DNA of 47,500 bases from Chrysomallon squamiferum (lineage: Eukaryota > Mollusca > Gastropoda > Neomphalida > Peltospiridae): NCBI GenBank assembly GCA_012295275.1, contig CM022669.1, forward strand, positions 10,529,949-10,577,448, given 5' to 3'. The position numbers and the translations under genes were made by a program. Below the pieces are notes generated by a model. The model saw only the letters and a list, made by a program, of their open reading frames with translations. It had not been told where the DNA came from and ran no database searches. Below, piece by piece: positions 23,653-35,200 of this stretch. Position 1 is the stretch's first letter; every line of letters begins with the position of its first letter.

Positions 23653-25929
23653 CTTTAGCATTATAATTATCATTAGCATTATTTTTACTTATTTACTTAA
23701 TTTGTTTATTTATTTATTTAATTTTATTTTTTTCAATGTTTCAGAATGACTTTCAGATTTTAGCTATCCTAATGGTTGTGGGACTACTTTTTAAATTACT
23801 ATAATTAGTTATTTTTTTAAGCATGACTCTTGACTGTATTATTAATGTTCTATTTCTGACATGCTTTATATAGATAAAGCAAACTTTCACAGATTACTTT
23901 ACATAATTCAAAAATTACTTTATGTGATGCATATAGAACATAGCACATCATAATATCAATGAAGAAACAACAAATTCACTTTCTCATTAATGTTTTCCTG
24001 CAAACAAAAATACATTTATTGGAAAATTGTTTTCTACTGTACTACATCTACAAACTCAAACTGCAAAGGGCCTAAATTTTCTACAGTATGATAAAACTGG
24101 AAACGAAATACAGAAAATGAATAATTTCTGTTACAGAAAACCCGTCAGAGACAGCCGCTAGAACATTAAAACTTGTTGTGAAATCTTTACAGAATCTGGC
24201 AAACCTGGTTGAGTCAGGGACTAAGGTAATATTATTGTTTAAATGTTGTTGTTTTTAATGTAAGTATAAGGGTAAAAACTGACAATAGTGTCTCTAAGTG
24301 TGTGCGTGTGCATGCGCTTGCGTGTCTAAATCTAAGAAGAGTAGTCTAAAAAAAATAAAAATCATATTTTTTTAGCTAATTATAAATCAGGTTAAATTGT
24401 AGGTTGTTAAGAAAATGAAAATACCACAGTGTACAGATAGATATATATTTACTAAATTTAGAAACATAAGAAATGGTTTTCAAAAGTTAAATATTTTTTT
24501 CTCTTTTAGGAAGCTTACATGGAAGTTGTGAAACCATTTATCAAGAGAAACAGAGACAAACTTGTTATGTTTCTGGATGAATTGTCAGTAAGTTGTTAAT
24601 TTTTAATTCAAATATATTAAAAATAATACCCAACGTAAGCAAACTAGAATTAAAAAAAACTAAAAAAAACTAAAAAAAGATATTATTTATTGTACTATTT
24701 CTACACCAATCATATAAAAAATAAATCCCACGAAAACTTCATATATAAAAAGATGTTAAAGGTAAATTATATTTTTCCATTAGAGTATTTTCAAGTTTTT
24801 GTGAATATGATTGTTTCTACAGACATTACTGTCTCCCAGTAATTTTCACTGAGACCTGTTTTATTTGACAGTGATAACTCTAATAAGTATTTTAACAAAT
24901 CCAACAGTTGAGTGTTTCATTTTTAGTTTAAATTCATTAATTTTTTGGGGAAATAGAAGAAATACTATACTGTTGGAATTGTTAAAATACTTGTTAAAGT
25001 TATCACTTATATATATACACACACCACATACTTATTGCAAATTTTGTTTGCGTACTAGAGTTCTTTCCTTTCCATTCCATAAATGTTAAATTATAACAAA
25101 CGTTTTCTCTTTATATTTTAAGAGTTTTCTTAATATATTTTATGAATCCTTATGATATTCCTGATAGAAGGTTTACAGCAGTTTGTCTTTCCATACAGCA
25201 GTTCTTTTCTTCAGTATATTTTATTCTTTACAGAATGTACCTGAGAACTCCACAGTGGACACAGATTCTGTTTTAGACCCATCTCGTGACCTGGCTACAA
25301 TTCACCATCTTTGTACATCACATCTTGATGATCTGAGAAGTCTGGTAGAAACACAGGTCAGTAACATTTCCAGATAACCACATATTTGTTCACTGATACT
25401 TGTTTCAGTATTGTTTGACCATTTTGGTGTGGCTCTGTCATTGAACGATTGAGTTACTGTGTCAGGTAGATTTTTACTTGGGCTAAGATAATTCGGTTTC
25501 TGAGTGATGATAAAAATTGTTTCATTTTTCCTAATTAGTGTATTTCGATTAGGTTTTAGAGCCAACGTGAAACAAAAGATTGGGATTTGTATTTAACCTG
25601 ATATCTCCTTCATTTGTAACATTATTTCATGTAGAGGAATATAAAAAATAACTGCTAGATGTAGTAAGAGTGTCAGTGAATTAATCATTTTTCTTTTTTA
25701 CCATTACTATATTAACTTCATAATTCAAAATATCTATTTTAAATAATTGAAAATATTTCAGTCATTCAAAATATCGTCTTCAGTTTTGAAATTTATAATG
25801 TAAACCTATTTTCTATTTCTTGTATTATATTTTACTGTTTGTCTTTGATTCCAGCCGTCACTGCGGAAGCTGGTGTCAGTGACAGAGACGTTGACAAAAC
25901 ACAAAAAAGCTTACATGGGGGACACGTGA
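8136..25929 (+). CDS. RASA1: RASA1 / p120 Ras GTPase-activating protein, 24 coding exons
   Basis: The protein accelerates GTP hydrolysis by Ras and is recruited to phosphotyrosine sites on activated receptors through its SH2 domains. Exons: 8136-8281, 11506-11658, 12736-12871, 13397-13467, 13881-13998, 14671-14755, 15034-15178, 15490-15565, 15977-16118, 16610-16692, 17441-17514, 18034-18121, 18680-18897, 19537-19613, 20244-20401, 21151-21313, 21754-21896, 22404-22519, 23164-23250, 23431-23498, 24137-24225, 24510-24587, 25234-25356, 25855-25929. They total 2712 nt, 903 aa plus stop, with frame kept at every junction. Domain order is SH2 (about 50-145), SH3 (150-208), SH2 (217-310), PH (350-450), C2 (460-590) and RasGAP (595-870). 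The SH2 arginines R76 and R245, the arginine finger R652 (FRATT) and R766 (FLRLICPA) are all present. The start has A at -3, G at +4 and an in-frame TGA at 8100. The long N-terminal region of the human protein is missing. Confidence 0.97.
9567..9657. repeat. AAT/AGT compound microsatellite in RASA1 intron 1
   Basis: A run of AAT units changes into AGT units. It lies in the long first intron (8282-11505), which otherwise shows no exon to me. Confidence 0.95.
11506..12871 (+). other. RASA1: RASA1 N-terminal SH2 domain, exons 2-3
   Basis: The domain opens with WYHGRLDR and carries LVRES with the phosphotyrosine-binding arginine (R76), then GDYYIGGRQF and the LIGYY/CLLKGE segment. These match the first SH2 of p120 RasGAP closely. 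Both junctions keep frame. Confidence 0.95.
13397..13998 (+). other. RASA1: RASA1 SH3 domain, exons 4-5
   Basis: The domain follows the linker PVDDRRRVVAML. The SH3 signature here is F-x-KGD-x-F-I-V-LNELIDGWLWVT, then a GIIPAALVEDL end. The usual ALYDY motif near the start is replaced by MLSYRK, as in RasGAP SH3 domains. Confidence 0.93.
14671..15565 (+). other. RASA1: RASA1 C-terminal SH2 domain, exons 6-8
   Basis: WLPYFHNNITKDEA opens the domain. SFLVRPSDNSPGDFSL contains the binding arginine R245, and the GGRYFE and LDAIIQRYK segments follow. The order and sequence match the second SH2 of p120 RasGAP. Confidence 0.95.
15977..18121 (+). other. RASA1: RASA1 PH domain, exons 9-12
   Basis: The first PH strand is DLTGYLYKR at the end of exon 9. 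Exon 10 gives KKWKKYYFLLNG, and exons 11-12 give KPKCLIDLSYSALYPVHDSLF and the CFQIVSNF strand. The final helix, containing KWIQAVKPY, is at the start of exon 13. Intron 9 (16119-16609) holds a candidate 67-nt cassette exon. Confidence 0.92.
18680..20401 (+). other. RASA1: RASA1 C2 domain, exons 13-15
   Basis: Segments seen are VTINVFEAHQLP, HPYAVVSLGNVKVART, NPVWEEEFVLDDIP and WFPLQ...MGTLRLKAHYTHE, in the order expected of the RasGAP C2 domain. Intron 13 (18898-19536) is very AT-rich and contains a diverged internal duplication. Confidence 0.92.
22511..22668. repeat. Three diverged tandem copies that begin over the exon 18 splice donor
   Basis: Copies lie at about 22511-22561, 22569-22613 and 22623-22668. 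Each contains a GTAAG-like start and an AATGA-G-TATTTATGT core. The first copy includes the real donor of RASA1 exon 18 (22520), so copy 2 carries a decoy donor. Confidence 0.75.
24871..25006. repeat. Foldback (inverted-repeat) element in RASA1 intron 22
   Basis: The arms 24871-24908 and 24969-25006 are near-perfect reverse complements over 38 bp, about 34 of 38 matching by eye. The pairing continues more weakly inward, leaving a small loop. The size fits a short MITE or a hairpin RNA. I see no clear target-site duplication. Confidence 0.75.
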
Positions 25930-26486
25930 TGTGATTCACCTGACAACACAGAGACTTAACCAGTATGCACTTCAATGTGATAATACAGTCTGACTTAACC
26001 CGAGATCCTTGTACCTGCAGATATCATAGAAATCTCACAAACTGTCAGAAACTCAGATGATTATGGGACAGTGAATGAAAGGATATTTAACGTCGTCGAT
26101 CGCAGCGCTTAGAATGTGAACACAGACCCATCAACGAATCTTATACAGTGTGTTTTTAATGATTCTTAAAATGTACTGAAAAAGACAGCTGCTACATGAG
26201 AAAAGAAAAAATATATATATATATATATATATAAGAAATATATGGTATTGAGAGGAAAACCCTCCCCAGACTGCTGGCTCAGTCTGATAAGGATTATTCA
26301 GATGAAATAATTCTGTAGGTTTTGTTATTTTTTGTTAGCTCATCCTGATAAGGAAATTTCAGGCATTTTGTATAATTCTCTACTTGTTTTATTTTATTTT
26401 TTATTTATTTTTTATACCAGTGGCATTTTATTATTTTTTTGAGGAATCTAAGTAAGAGCCAATCAAAATGTTGATGTTTTTTTATG

Positions 26487-26526
<40 letters not shown>

Positions 26527-27077
26527 AAGTTGTATATCAACTCTTTTAACAGGTTAAAGATATAACAATTTGGAACTAGAAATATTTTGGTGCGTTACCT
26601 CTTTTAATAGTCTTGTATTAAATTGATACAAATAATAACTATATTAAAAAATTATAATTTAAAATAAAGAATAAAAGCATTTGGTTAGAAACTGTATAAA
26701 TCCAATTAAAGAACTATATTTTACTAATTCATAAACATTATTCTTCTGTATTTAAAAAAAAAAAAAAAAAAAATGGACTATGGGAAAAAAATTAAAAATT
26801 AATATCGGCAAAACAGCTTTAATATAATTAGGGTTTCAGTCAATGAAAATTTTTAGATTTAAACTATAAATGTGCAGGCTAAAATATATTGACAACTTTG
26901 TCATATACATTTTAAAATATATATCTATTCCAAAACAGTTCTTGAATAAGAATAAATATTAATAATACTGATGTAAATATTACATAATAAAGTAAAGTGA
27001 CTTGGTTGTGAAAGACAAATCTTTATTAATCCCACCTCACTCCATTTAAACCCTAAATACTGAATACCTTAATCTTA

Positions 27078-27113
<36 letters not shown>

Positions 27114-27765
27114 TATCATACAAATAGTATATTTAAAAGCAGTTCAAAGTGGAAAAGTAAAATAGAGACTAATATAAAAAATAAAAATAAATAAATAACC
27201 ATCTATATCTTTGAAATCCTGAAATACTTTGTAAAAAAAATTACTAACTCACCATAGCGAATCAACCATTGATTGGATACAAGACCAAATATGAGGGACC
27301 AATGAAAACAAACTAGTCATGAAATTAGCCAATGAAAATGAAATTTTGTACATGTAAATTTGATTGGTGAATTGAGTGGACCAAAGGATTCTGACCAAAA
27401 CCAATTTTTTTTTTTTTTTTTTTTTTTTTTTATATATATTTGAACAAAAGGAAATACTACCAGCAAAATAATCAAACAATGAATAGGAACTCTTGTCTTT
27501 TCTTTATTTTTATTTTTTTATTTTCCTCCCTCTCTCTGTGGTCTGGGCATTTATGTTATCTGTGATTTCAATTTCTAACATTTTTATTACCTATTCATGT
27601 ATTTCCTCTAAATATCTATGTGCATAATATTTGTCATACGTAGACATAGTAATTGAGGCTACTATAAAAAGTTTATGTATGTACATGTCTGTTTATGCCA
27701 AAAAGAAAAGTGCTTTTATAAAAAAAAAAAAATGACTTGTTTTCTGTTATTTCTTTTTTCTTATT

Positions 27766-27804
<39 letters not shown>

Positions 27805-28468
27805 CTTTCATTTTTTTTTTTTTTTATACAGTTTAAAAATATGAAAGATGCTATTAGTTGCACACATATTTATCATCTTACTCAGTAGAGGTACAATAAC
27901 AGGGATATAATAATAATTCAGTTTCCGAGTTGCATATAAAAAGAAGAAAAATATATTAGTATCTGAGGTGTTCAGTGTTTCCACATAATTTCCAGATTTG
28001 CCACCGACACTACATGACGTGAATAACAGTTATTTTTATACAGTATGTTTAAGTATTGTGCGTTTTCAGCCGTTACTAACGAGAGCAAGAGTGAATCTGA
28101 TAGAGGTACTTAAGCTCATTTCATTTAGTTACACCTAATTTCATAAAATACAAACATCTAATAAAACAAAATCTTACCTTTAAGATCAGAGTAAATCCAA
28201 AAGTTTGGCAAAGACATCGATAATCCAAAAAATACAGTAATCCATTTAAAAGCAACTTTGTTACATGTCAATACCATGGCATCGTTTATGACGTCATAAA
28301 TGCGACCGTTGTTTAATTCGGACAGTTTCGCAAGTTTCCGTCAGCAATGTTTAGTTTTTAGTTGTTTTTTGTTTTGATTTGTTGCTGTTTTATAGTAAAA
28401 AATAAATAATGATTAATTAATTAAAGCAGTGAGGATTTTATTTTATCAACAGATATTTGCTTTTCAAC

Positions 28469-28518
<50 letters not shown>

Positions 28519-29182
28519 TTTTAAATCCGTTTTACATTTAATAGCATTTAACAATAATCATTATATAGAGCAGAGTAAATATGTGTATAGTGCAAGTTCG
28601 CGTGTGAACCTACTTGTTTTCTTCCACAAGTATTTTTAAAGTACTGTGGTTTAAATTTTCTATTTTCTTCCTTCGTTCCTTCCATTCTTTCTTTTTCTTC
28701 TTCTTTCTGTTAATTATATTTATGCCTGTCAAATATCTGTCACGTTTCTGAACATTCTCTAAGCTTTATTCACTTTATTAGTATGATTATTTTTAAACTG
28801 GTTTTAATGACCACCACCACTAGTAGTATCACTACCAACAACAACAATAACAATAACCACAACTTCCTACTTTTGATGATTTTATTTCAAAATTATTCGT
28901 TTCACTTTTTCAGGCATTTCTTTTATTGTTTAAAATTAAACAGACTGGTATATGCTAATCTCGTACAAAAGCGTGTTTTGAAAGAAAAAGGAAACATCTT
29001 CATAGTTAAGTTTACAAAAATAGTTCTTGAATTATAAGAAATTATTTTTAAAAACTGAGATATGAACAAACGTGCAGTTTTAGTTTTTGTACGAAATTAT
29101 CAACGTTTACCAGTCTGTCAAAATACTTCGTAAAAACTGCGCAACATTTATAATAACTGGTTAACTTCACACAATTTTAGAA
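25930..29182. other. RASA1 3' UTR and intergenic region before TICRR
   Basis: The 3' UTR of RASA1 begins at 25930. Candidate AATAAA signals lie at 26663-26668, 26670-26675 and near 26984. Beyond these are poly-T/poly-A runs (26489-26519 and about 27405-27430), TTA microsatellites (about 27083, 27777 and 28471) and a perfect TGACGTCA (28289-28296). No conserved coding exon is apparent on either strand. Confidence 0.6.
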
Positions 29183-29200
29183 ATGGCGGCGGTAAATTAG
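29183..29200 (+). promoter_or_regulatory. Five-codon uORF overlapping a YY1-like motif upstream of TICRR
   Basis: The ATG at 29183 encodes MAAVN and stops at 29198-29200, 25 bp before the first TICRR ATG. The sequence AAATGGCGGC at its start matches the known YY1 core (AAnATGGCGGC), which is often found just downstream of transcription starts. Whether it is transcribed is inferred, not shown. Confidence 0.5.
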
Positions 29201-29224
29201 AAAAAGGATATGTTTCATGTGTAA

Positions 29225-32200
29225 ATGGTAAAGATCGGCACTAACACCATGGAGAACCAAAAGTCCCATTTTCAAGTTTTATTCTTAATTGACACTTATC
29301 TAAACGACAGTAATCATTATGAGACTATTTCAAGATACAATCGTATGATTAGTTTATCGATATTTAGAATTTTAAAAACTTTGCTTGCAACAGAGAACCC
29401 TCTTTCGTGGTGTTACAAATTTTATAGTTCAAACTCCGATACGGGAAGTCTTCGTAAAGTATGCCTCACCGATTTCAAGCTAAAAAATTTCGAAGAATTC
29501 GAAAAACAGTTGCAGGATAAGTTGGAAGCAGGAAATTCATCAAAATGTCAACTTTCACAAGTTTCCAATAAATCGAACAATACATGTGTTACAGGCAACA
29601 GACGTAAAGTAAAATGTCATGCAGAAAGTCTTAAGGATGCTTTGACAGAAATTGTTACTGATATTCCTTGGGAATCGGATCGAATTTCACCAGTGAAAAA
29701 AGGTAAACTGCATCTTGGTAAACAAACACGTTCAAATGCAGCAAATACAAACCACTTCAACAAGCAGTTAAATAACTTTGTGTTTTTATTCACACGATCT
29801 CCACACGACAAATCAAGCCTTAGAAACTTTGCTGGTAAACGTGTGATTGATTCTGACGTTCTGCTTGATTCCTTTATGACACCATCATTACAAACAAGAT
29901 TTTCACAACATTCTCATTTGGCCCTGATTTGGGTGGATACCAGCTGTTTGCACGAGACACATCAAAACATCACTGTAAGTGTGTTAACTGATGGTTTAAA
30001 ATGGAATGATATTATTTGAACATCATTTTTATAAAGTTGTAATTATATGTTTTAGTTATTAGTTGCATTCAAAAAATAATTAAATTATTATACCAATGTG
30101 AAATAACAATGATTATTTTTTTTTGGGGGGGGTGAATTTAATTCATATTCATTTAATGTATATAGAGAATGCAGAGTCTTACTTGTCATAAAAACACATA
30201 CTGTTTTGAAGTGGAAAACAAATTCTACTTTTCATGTCACATTATCAGTCTACTTGAAATAAATTTATGGAATTAAGGCATGTATTTTATTACAGGTACC
30301 TTCTGTAATATAATAATATATCATTCAAATATATTAAAATGTTATGACAGGATATCATATCTTCACTTACAGGGCAGCTGGGATCCAGAGAGCTTGCAGA
30401 TCGTGGAATCTGCAGTTGCTGCACTTGATGGTGCAGTTTTTTCAATAGACAGCATTGTATCTATTTCTTATCCTTGGCCATGTGGAAAGTTTAGTTTGAA
30501 AACTCAGGAAAATCAATCTAGTGTTAGTGAAAATGTGAACAGAATTTCACTAGCATTGACATGGCCCACTACAACCTTGCTTGGACATTTTGTTTATTCC
30601 TCTTGTCAGAACCACTGTGAAACTACTATACAAGGCAGTCTTGCTCTAAATCTTAGTATGAATCTTTAATCATTATTTCTGTTTAGTATCACTATAATTT
30701 TATCCTGCTTCTGTTTCTTAATAAGTTAATTTGTTAATCAATATCAGTATTGAATAAGATAAAGATAGATGATGCGTGTTTATTAATATCTGAGAAAAAA
30801 GATCATACATACAACAGAAATAAAACTGAATTTTATATTCAGAAATTCCATTATAATTTTATTCTATTTTGCTATTTTACATTCCATTAAAAAAAATTAT
30901 TTTATTTTTAGTTGATGATAAAATCTCTGCAGAAATATATTTAGAATTAGTGCCTACAACAGAATACACATTGCTTACAAGGTAACTGACAATTTACCAC
31001 AAAAAATTAATATATGAATGTAATGGGATATTTAATTATTTAATTAATGTTTAGTTCTTGAACTTGTCGTATATAAATTTTTGATAACTATTAAATAAAT
31101 AACATCCTTTAATTTAAAAAAAATTCTGAATTGTTATTGATGTTACAAATATAAAATGTGTTCTGATTATAATTTATACAAAATTAAATGTTTCTAGATC
31201 ACAATCCTCTGATGCCAGACTACTCCAAAGTCAGAAAAGGGAAGAATTTGTTCCAGTTACAGTAAAAACAGTTTCAACAGATGAAACTAAGAACAAATGT
31301 GAAGAGTTAAAACTTAATATTAAGGATGACTTTAATGATGTCAGCAGAACAAACTTTGAACTGCAGAATCCAAGGTATAGTGTAACCATAGTTTTAATGA
31401 TACCTACAGTACAAGCATATAATTATAATAATAAAACTAAAACTGTGGAAATGTTTAATAGGTTATTTATATTTTTAACACATGCACACACTCGCTCATT
31501 CTTTCATGCATACAGACACACATAGTCCTTCATGTAAGACATAATTTTTGTGTGTATTTATGATTGTATACCTTGTTTTTAACTTCATTACAGGTTTTCA
31601 GTAATTGCATGCATAGACAGGAGTGCTGCACTTTCTCAGATGACAGAACCTGTGAAGTCTTACATAGCTTATAACAGAGGAGAACCTGAATCTGTCTCTC
31701 TCTCCAAGTTACTACAGGAGATGGCAAAACTTGGACAGATCTTAGTAAGTTTTTTTATTCTTAATTTTATTTTCCATATATATTTTTAATAATTTATATT
31801 ATTATTTTGTAGGTAAATTGAGACAAATCTTTATAATTTGTTTTTGTTATCTGATCAGTTTTAAATTAATTATATTATTTCTTAGTAGGATTTTACTTTT
31901 AGTAAGTTTGTAATAGTTTTGTTATCCACACTTTTTTTTAAGTGTTTAAATTATTATTTTATAGATTATATCTTTAAGAGTGCAGAGAAATATTTTGTAT
32001 ACTTCCAAATTATTGTTTCTTAAACAGTATTTTTTTATGAAGTATAAAAATAAAATAGAAATTGGCGAGGAAACATTATGTTATGGACAGAAATGTTTGA
32101 AAAACTGATAGTCTTGTTAAATCAGTTTTGGGGTTTTGGGGGGTTTTTTCAATTCAGTTTATCAAATATTTACAGAAAAAGCAAATGGAGTCTTTATTAT

Positions 32201-35200
32201 CATCTCTTTAGACACCCTGTTATTTAATTGTCGTATTTTGTTTTATGAAATTTAATGTAGCAAATAAAACATGAAAGTGTGAGAAATAACATTTTAAATG
32301 GTTTTGTTAGCATTTAGTGTTTTATATGGAATAATAAATTATATATGTGTGTCTAGGATTTCTATGTCTTCTAGTAAAAAGACAGTTAAATCTGTTTAAT
32401 TACTTATTACATTAAGAGTGATTTATTGTTATTGTTAGGTGTTGCGTGTGGAAGACAGAAAGAGGACTTTATCAAGTTTAGCAGTTTTAGACTTACATAC
32501 ACTTCACTCAGCTAGCATTTCTGTGCTTTCTGTTGGGTCAAGTTTACAGGTTTGTAGCATCAGTATGTTAAGTTTAACATAATTATCAACATTTCCAATA
32601 ACATATACATATAACAAACCATGTATCTAGGTTTTATTTCAACCATTCTGGGGGTTTTGTAGTCAAAATAATATTTAAAAGACGTTCTGGAGTCTGCTTC
32701 ATAGAACAATCAAAATAAAATATTCAGCTGTAGTAAATGTTACTGTTAGTTTATTTAGCTAATTGGTATTATATTAGAAACAGTTATTCATTTATTTTTC
32801 TGTGAAAAAATATTTTTTAATTAGTTTTCAAAAATTAACCATTTCAGTTTAATTAAACTTTTACTAATTTATGATCAGTTGCTTCATTGAACTATCCATC
32901 TTATTTTATAGAAAAATATATTTTTTATTTTATTACTTTTTCTTTTGTTATGTTCTTAATGTTCTTTTTCTTTTTCTATCTTCTACATAATTTATCATTT
33001 AGTAATTTAGATTTTTATTGTATATTTCCGTCAAAAGGTTGAAAAACTAATGCTGAAGCACATAGACGTACACAACAAGAACCAAACTTTAACTGACAAG
33101 GATGCTGGTATGAAAGAATCAGATAATAATGGAATACTAACACCCACAGTCAGCAAGGAAAGAGCTAACAGAATTCAGGTTTATCAGACACACATTAAGG
33201 ACAAAACCTCTGTAGATAATACAAGTGGAAGGAAATCAGACTGTGTTTCAAGACCACATTACAATCCTCAAGTGTTGAATTCTTGGCATGTCGCAGGCAG
33301 CTCCAAGGCTTTGGTTAATGTTATTGGGAAACTGACTGAAAGGTAATGTCTCTTGTCTGAAATTTTGCAGTAATTATACTAGAGAGCTTGTGAGATATGT
33401 CCGAAGTTGAATTTGGAGAAACCCAAGATAAAAACAACAAAATGCCCACAAGAAAAAAATTATTGTGACGCAACATTCATTATGATTTTAAAATTTAAAA
33501 GACTTTACTCAAAATAAATTAATACTTTGTTCTTTATCAATATTATAAAATATTTAAATAGCATATCTACAACAGTTGATGTACACTGTTGAAATTGGTA
33601 TATTTTGAATAAGATCTTTCAACTGTATAAAGAAACAAAAATTTAAATTTATTCATTATGTTAAATTATTGTTGAGAAAATGTATTTTACTTTCCAGGAT
33701 TGATCAGTTAAATTTTCTCACATCATCTGAGAAACAGGTTTTGAAAAATGTGCAGCAATTGTATAGGAAACAAAACAGACCAGTTGTTCTTCAACATCCT
33801 AAAACTTCACCCCCTGTTACTGAAGGTATATTTTTGTTTTCTTAATATTGAAATGTATATAGTTAATCATTGATTTCACAACAACAGCAGATAAATAAAT
33901 GTCTTAATGTATTTTAATTCTGAAAAAAAATTGTATATATATATATATATTTTTTATATAAGTAATAATGAATTATGTGTGTTTTTGATCCACACTTTTC
34001 CCATAAACAGGATGATTCTTACAATAATAATATCTTATAGTCAGTTATTGAGGACTGGGTAGTCACCGAAAAATAGACAAGGACCTTGATATGAAAGAAT
34101 CAGATAATTAAAGAGTTCCATTTAAAGTATTCAGTGAATAGTACTTTTAATAAAAACCATTTTAAAAACTTATAAAATTATTCTTATTGCTGTTTTACAT
34201 TCACAGTTCTCAGAATTTAAATCAGAATTACAGAAATTTACTTTACCTTTAAAGTATTGAGTGAACTGAATAGCATTTTTAATACGAACTGTTTATAAAA
34301 TATTCTGATCACTGTTACAGATACAAAAGTGACTGACTCTGCGGTTGTTGGTGATGTAAAGCAGAAGAAGTCGTCACTGTGTAAAAAGAAGTCAGGGTTG
34401 TTTCGTGGAGAACTGATGGTAAAAAGAAGCAGAGCTGCAGTTAAAGAAGGGCAAAAACCTGAGGAAAAATCAAACAAAATGAAAAACACAGCCAGCTCTG
34501 ACAAAGCTAAATCTTTAGTTCATATTCCAAAAATGGGTAAGTTTAGAAGTTTTTTCATTTTATAGATTTCTGTCATATATTTACTTATTGATGTGTAATA
34601 GAAACAAACCTTTTTTTTTTAAATTTTAGAAAATAATATCACTTTTGTTTAAAAACTATTTAAAAAAAGTTATTATTTATTTGGAGATAATTTATAAAAG
34701 CTGATATTAAAGTTATGATTAAAAAAGATGCACAATTTGCTATTTTAAAAATTTGATTAGAACTATATATTCTTGCATATCACAAAAATGATTTTTTATT
34801 ACACTTCACTTAAATTATAAAACCAGTTTATTTTTAAATATTTTAAAGTTTTTTTAAAGTTTTCCTTTTAAAAAATGGTGATATTTTGTGTTACAGAGTT
34901 TGAGACAGAATCTGATCTAGGACTTTACCTCAAAGACTTGTACAGAAAACTTGTGGAGGAAGGAGGCAGTCTGGAGTTTGGTGTCCAGACTGTGGTCACT
35001 GTTTCTCTACACTTCATGAAGAACCAGGGCAGACCAGAACCAGAGGTAGCTATCAGAATAACATAATCTAATCATATAGTTTAACAACAGAACATGATGT
35101 AAAATTTTCATTCAGAATAATACGATCTGTTTTCTAAATTTGATTGTACAATTTAATAATGTTGTCTAAAACAGTGATTCAATTATCAATCAGAATAATA

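Larger units (their letters stand above)
21151..25356 (+). other. RASA1: RASA1 catalytic RasGAP domain, exons 16-23
   Basis: The arginine finger lies in IFRATTLATTMMDQYMK (R652, codon 21774-21776). FLRLICPAILSPKLFN in exon 20 carries the second conserved arginine (R766). SLQNLANLVE and the FLDELS helix follow. All key GAP residues are intact, so the enzyme should be active. Confidence 0.95.

Noticed and set aside
25302-25565. 87-codon antisense frame over RASA1 exon 23
   Set aside because: It overlaps a confirmed GAP-domain exon on the other strand and shows no family features.
28783-29037. 84-codon frame upstream of TICRR
   Set aside because: Asn/Thr/Phe-rich composition typical of AT-rich non-coding DNA, with no family match or splice support.
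30280-30372. Upstream extension of the TICRR exon 2 open frame
   Set aside because: Exon 1 joins in phase at 30373 after a clear acceptor; the earlier codons are intron.
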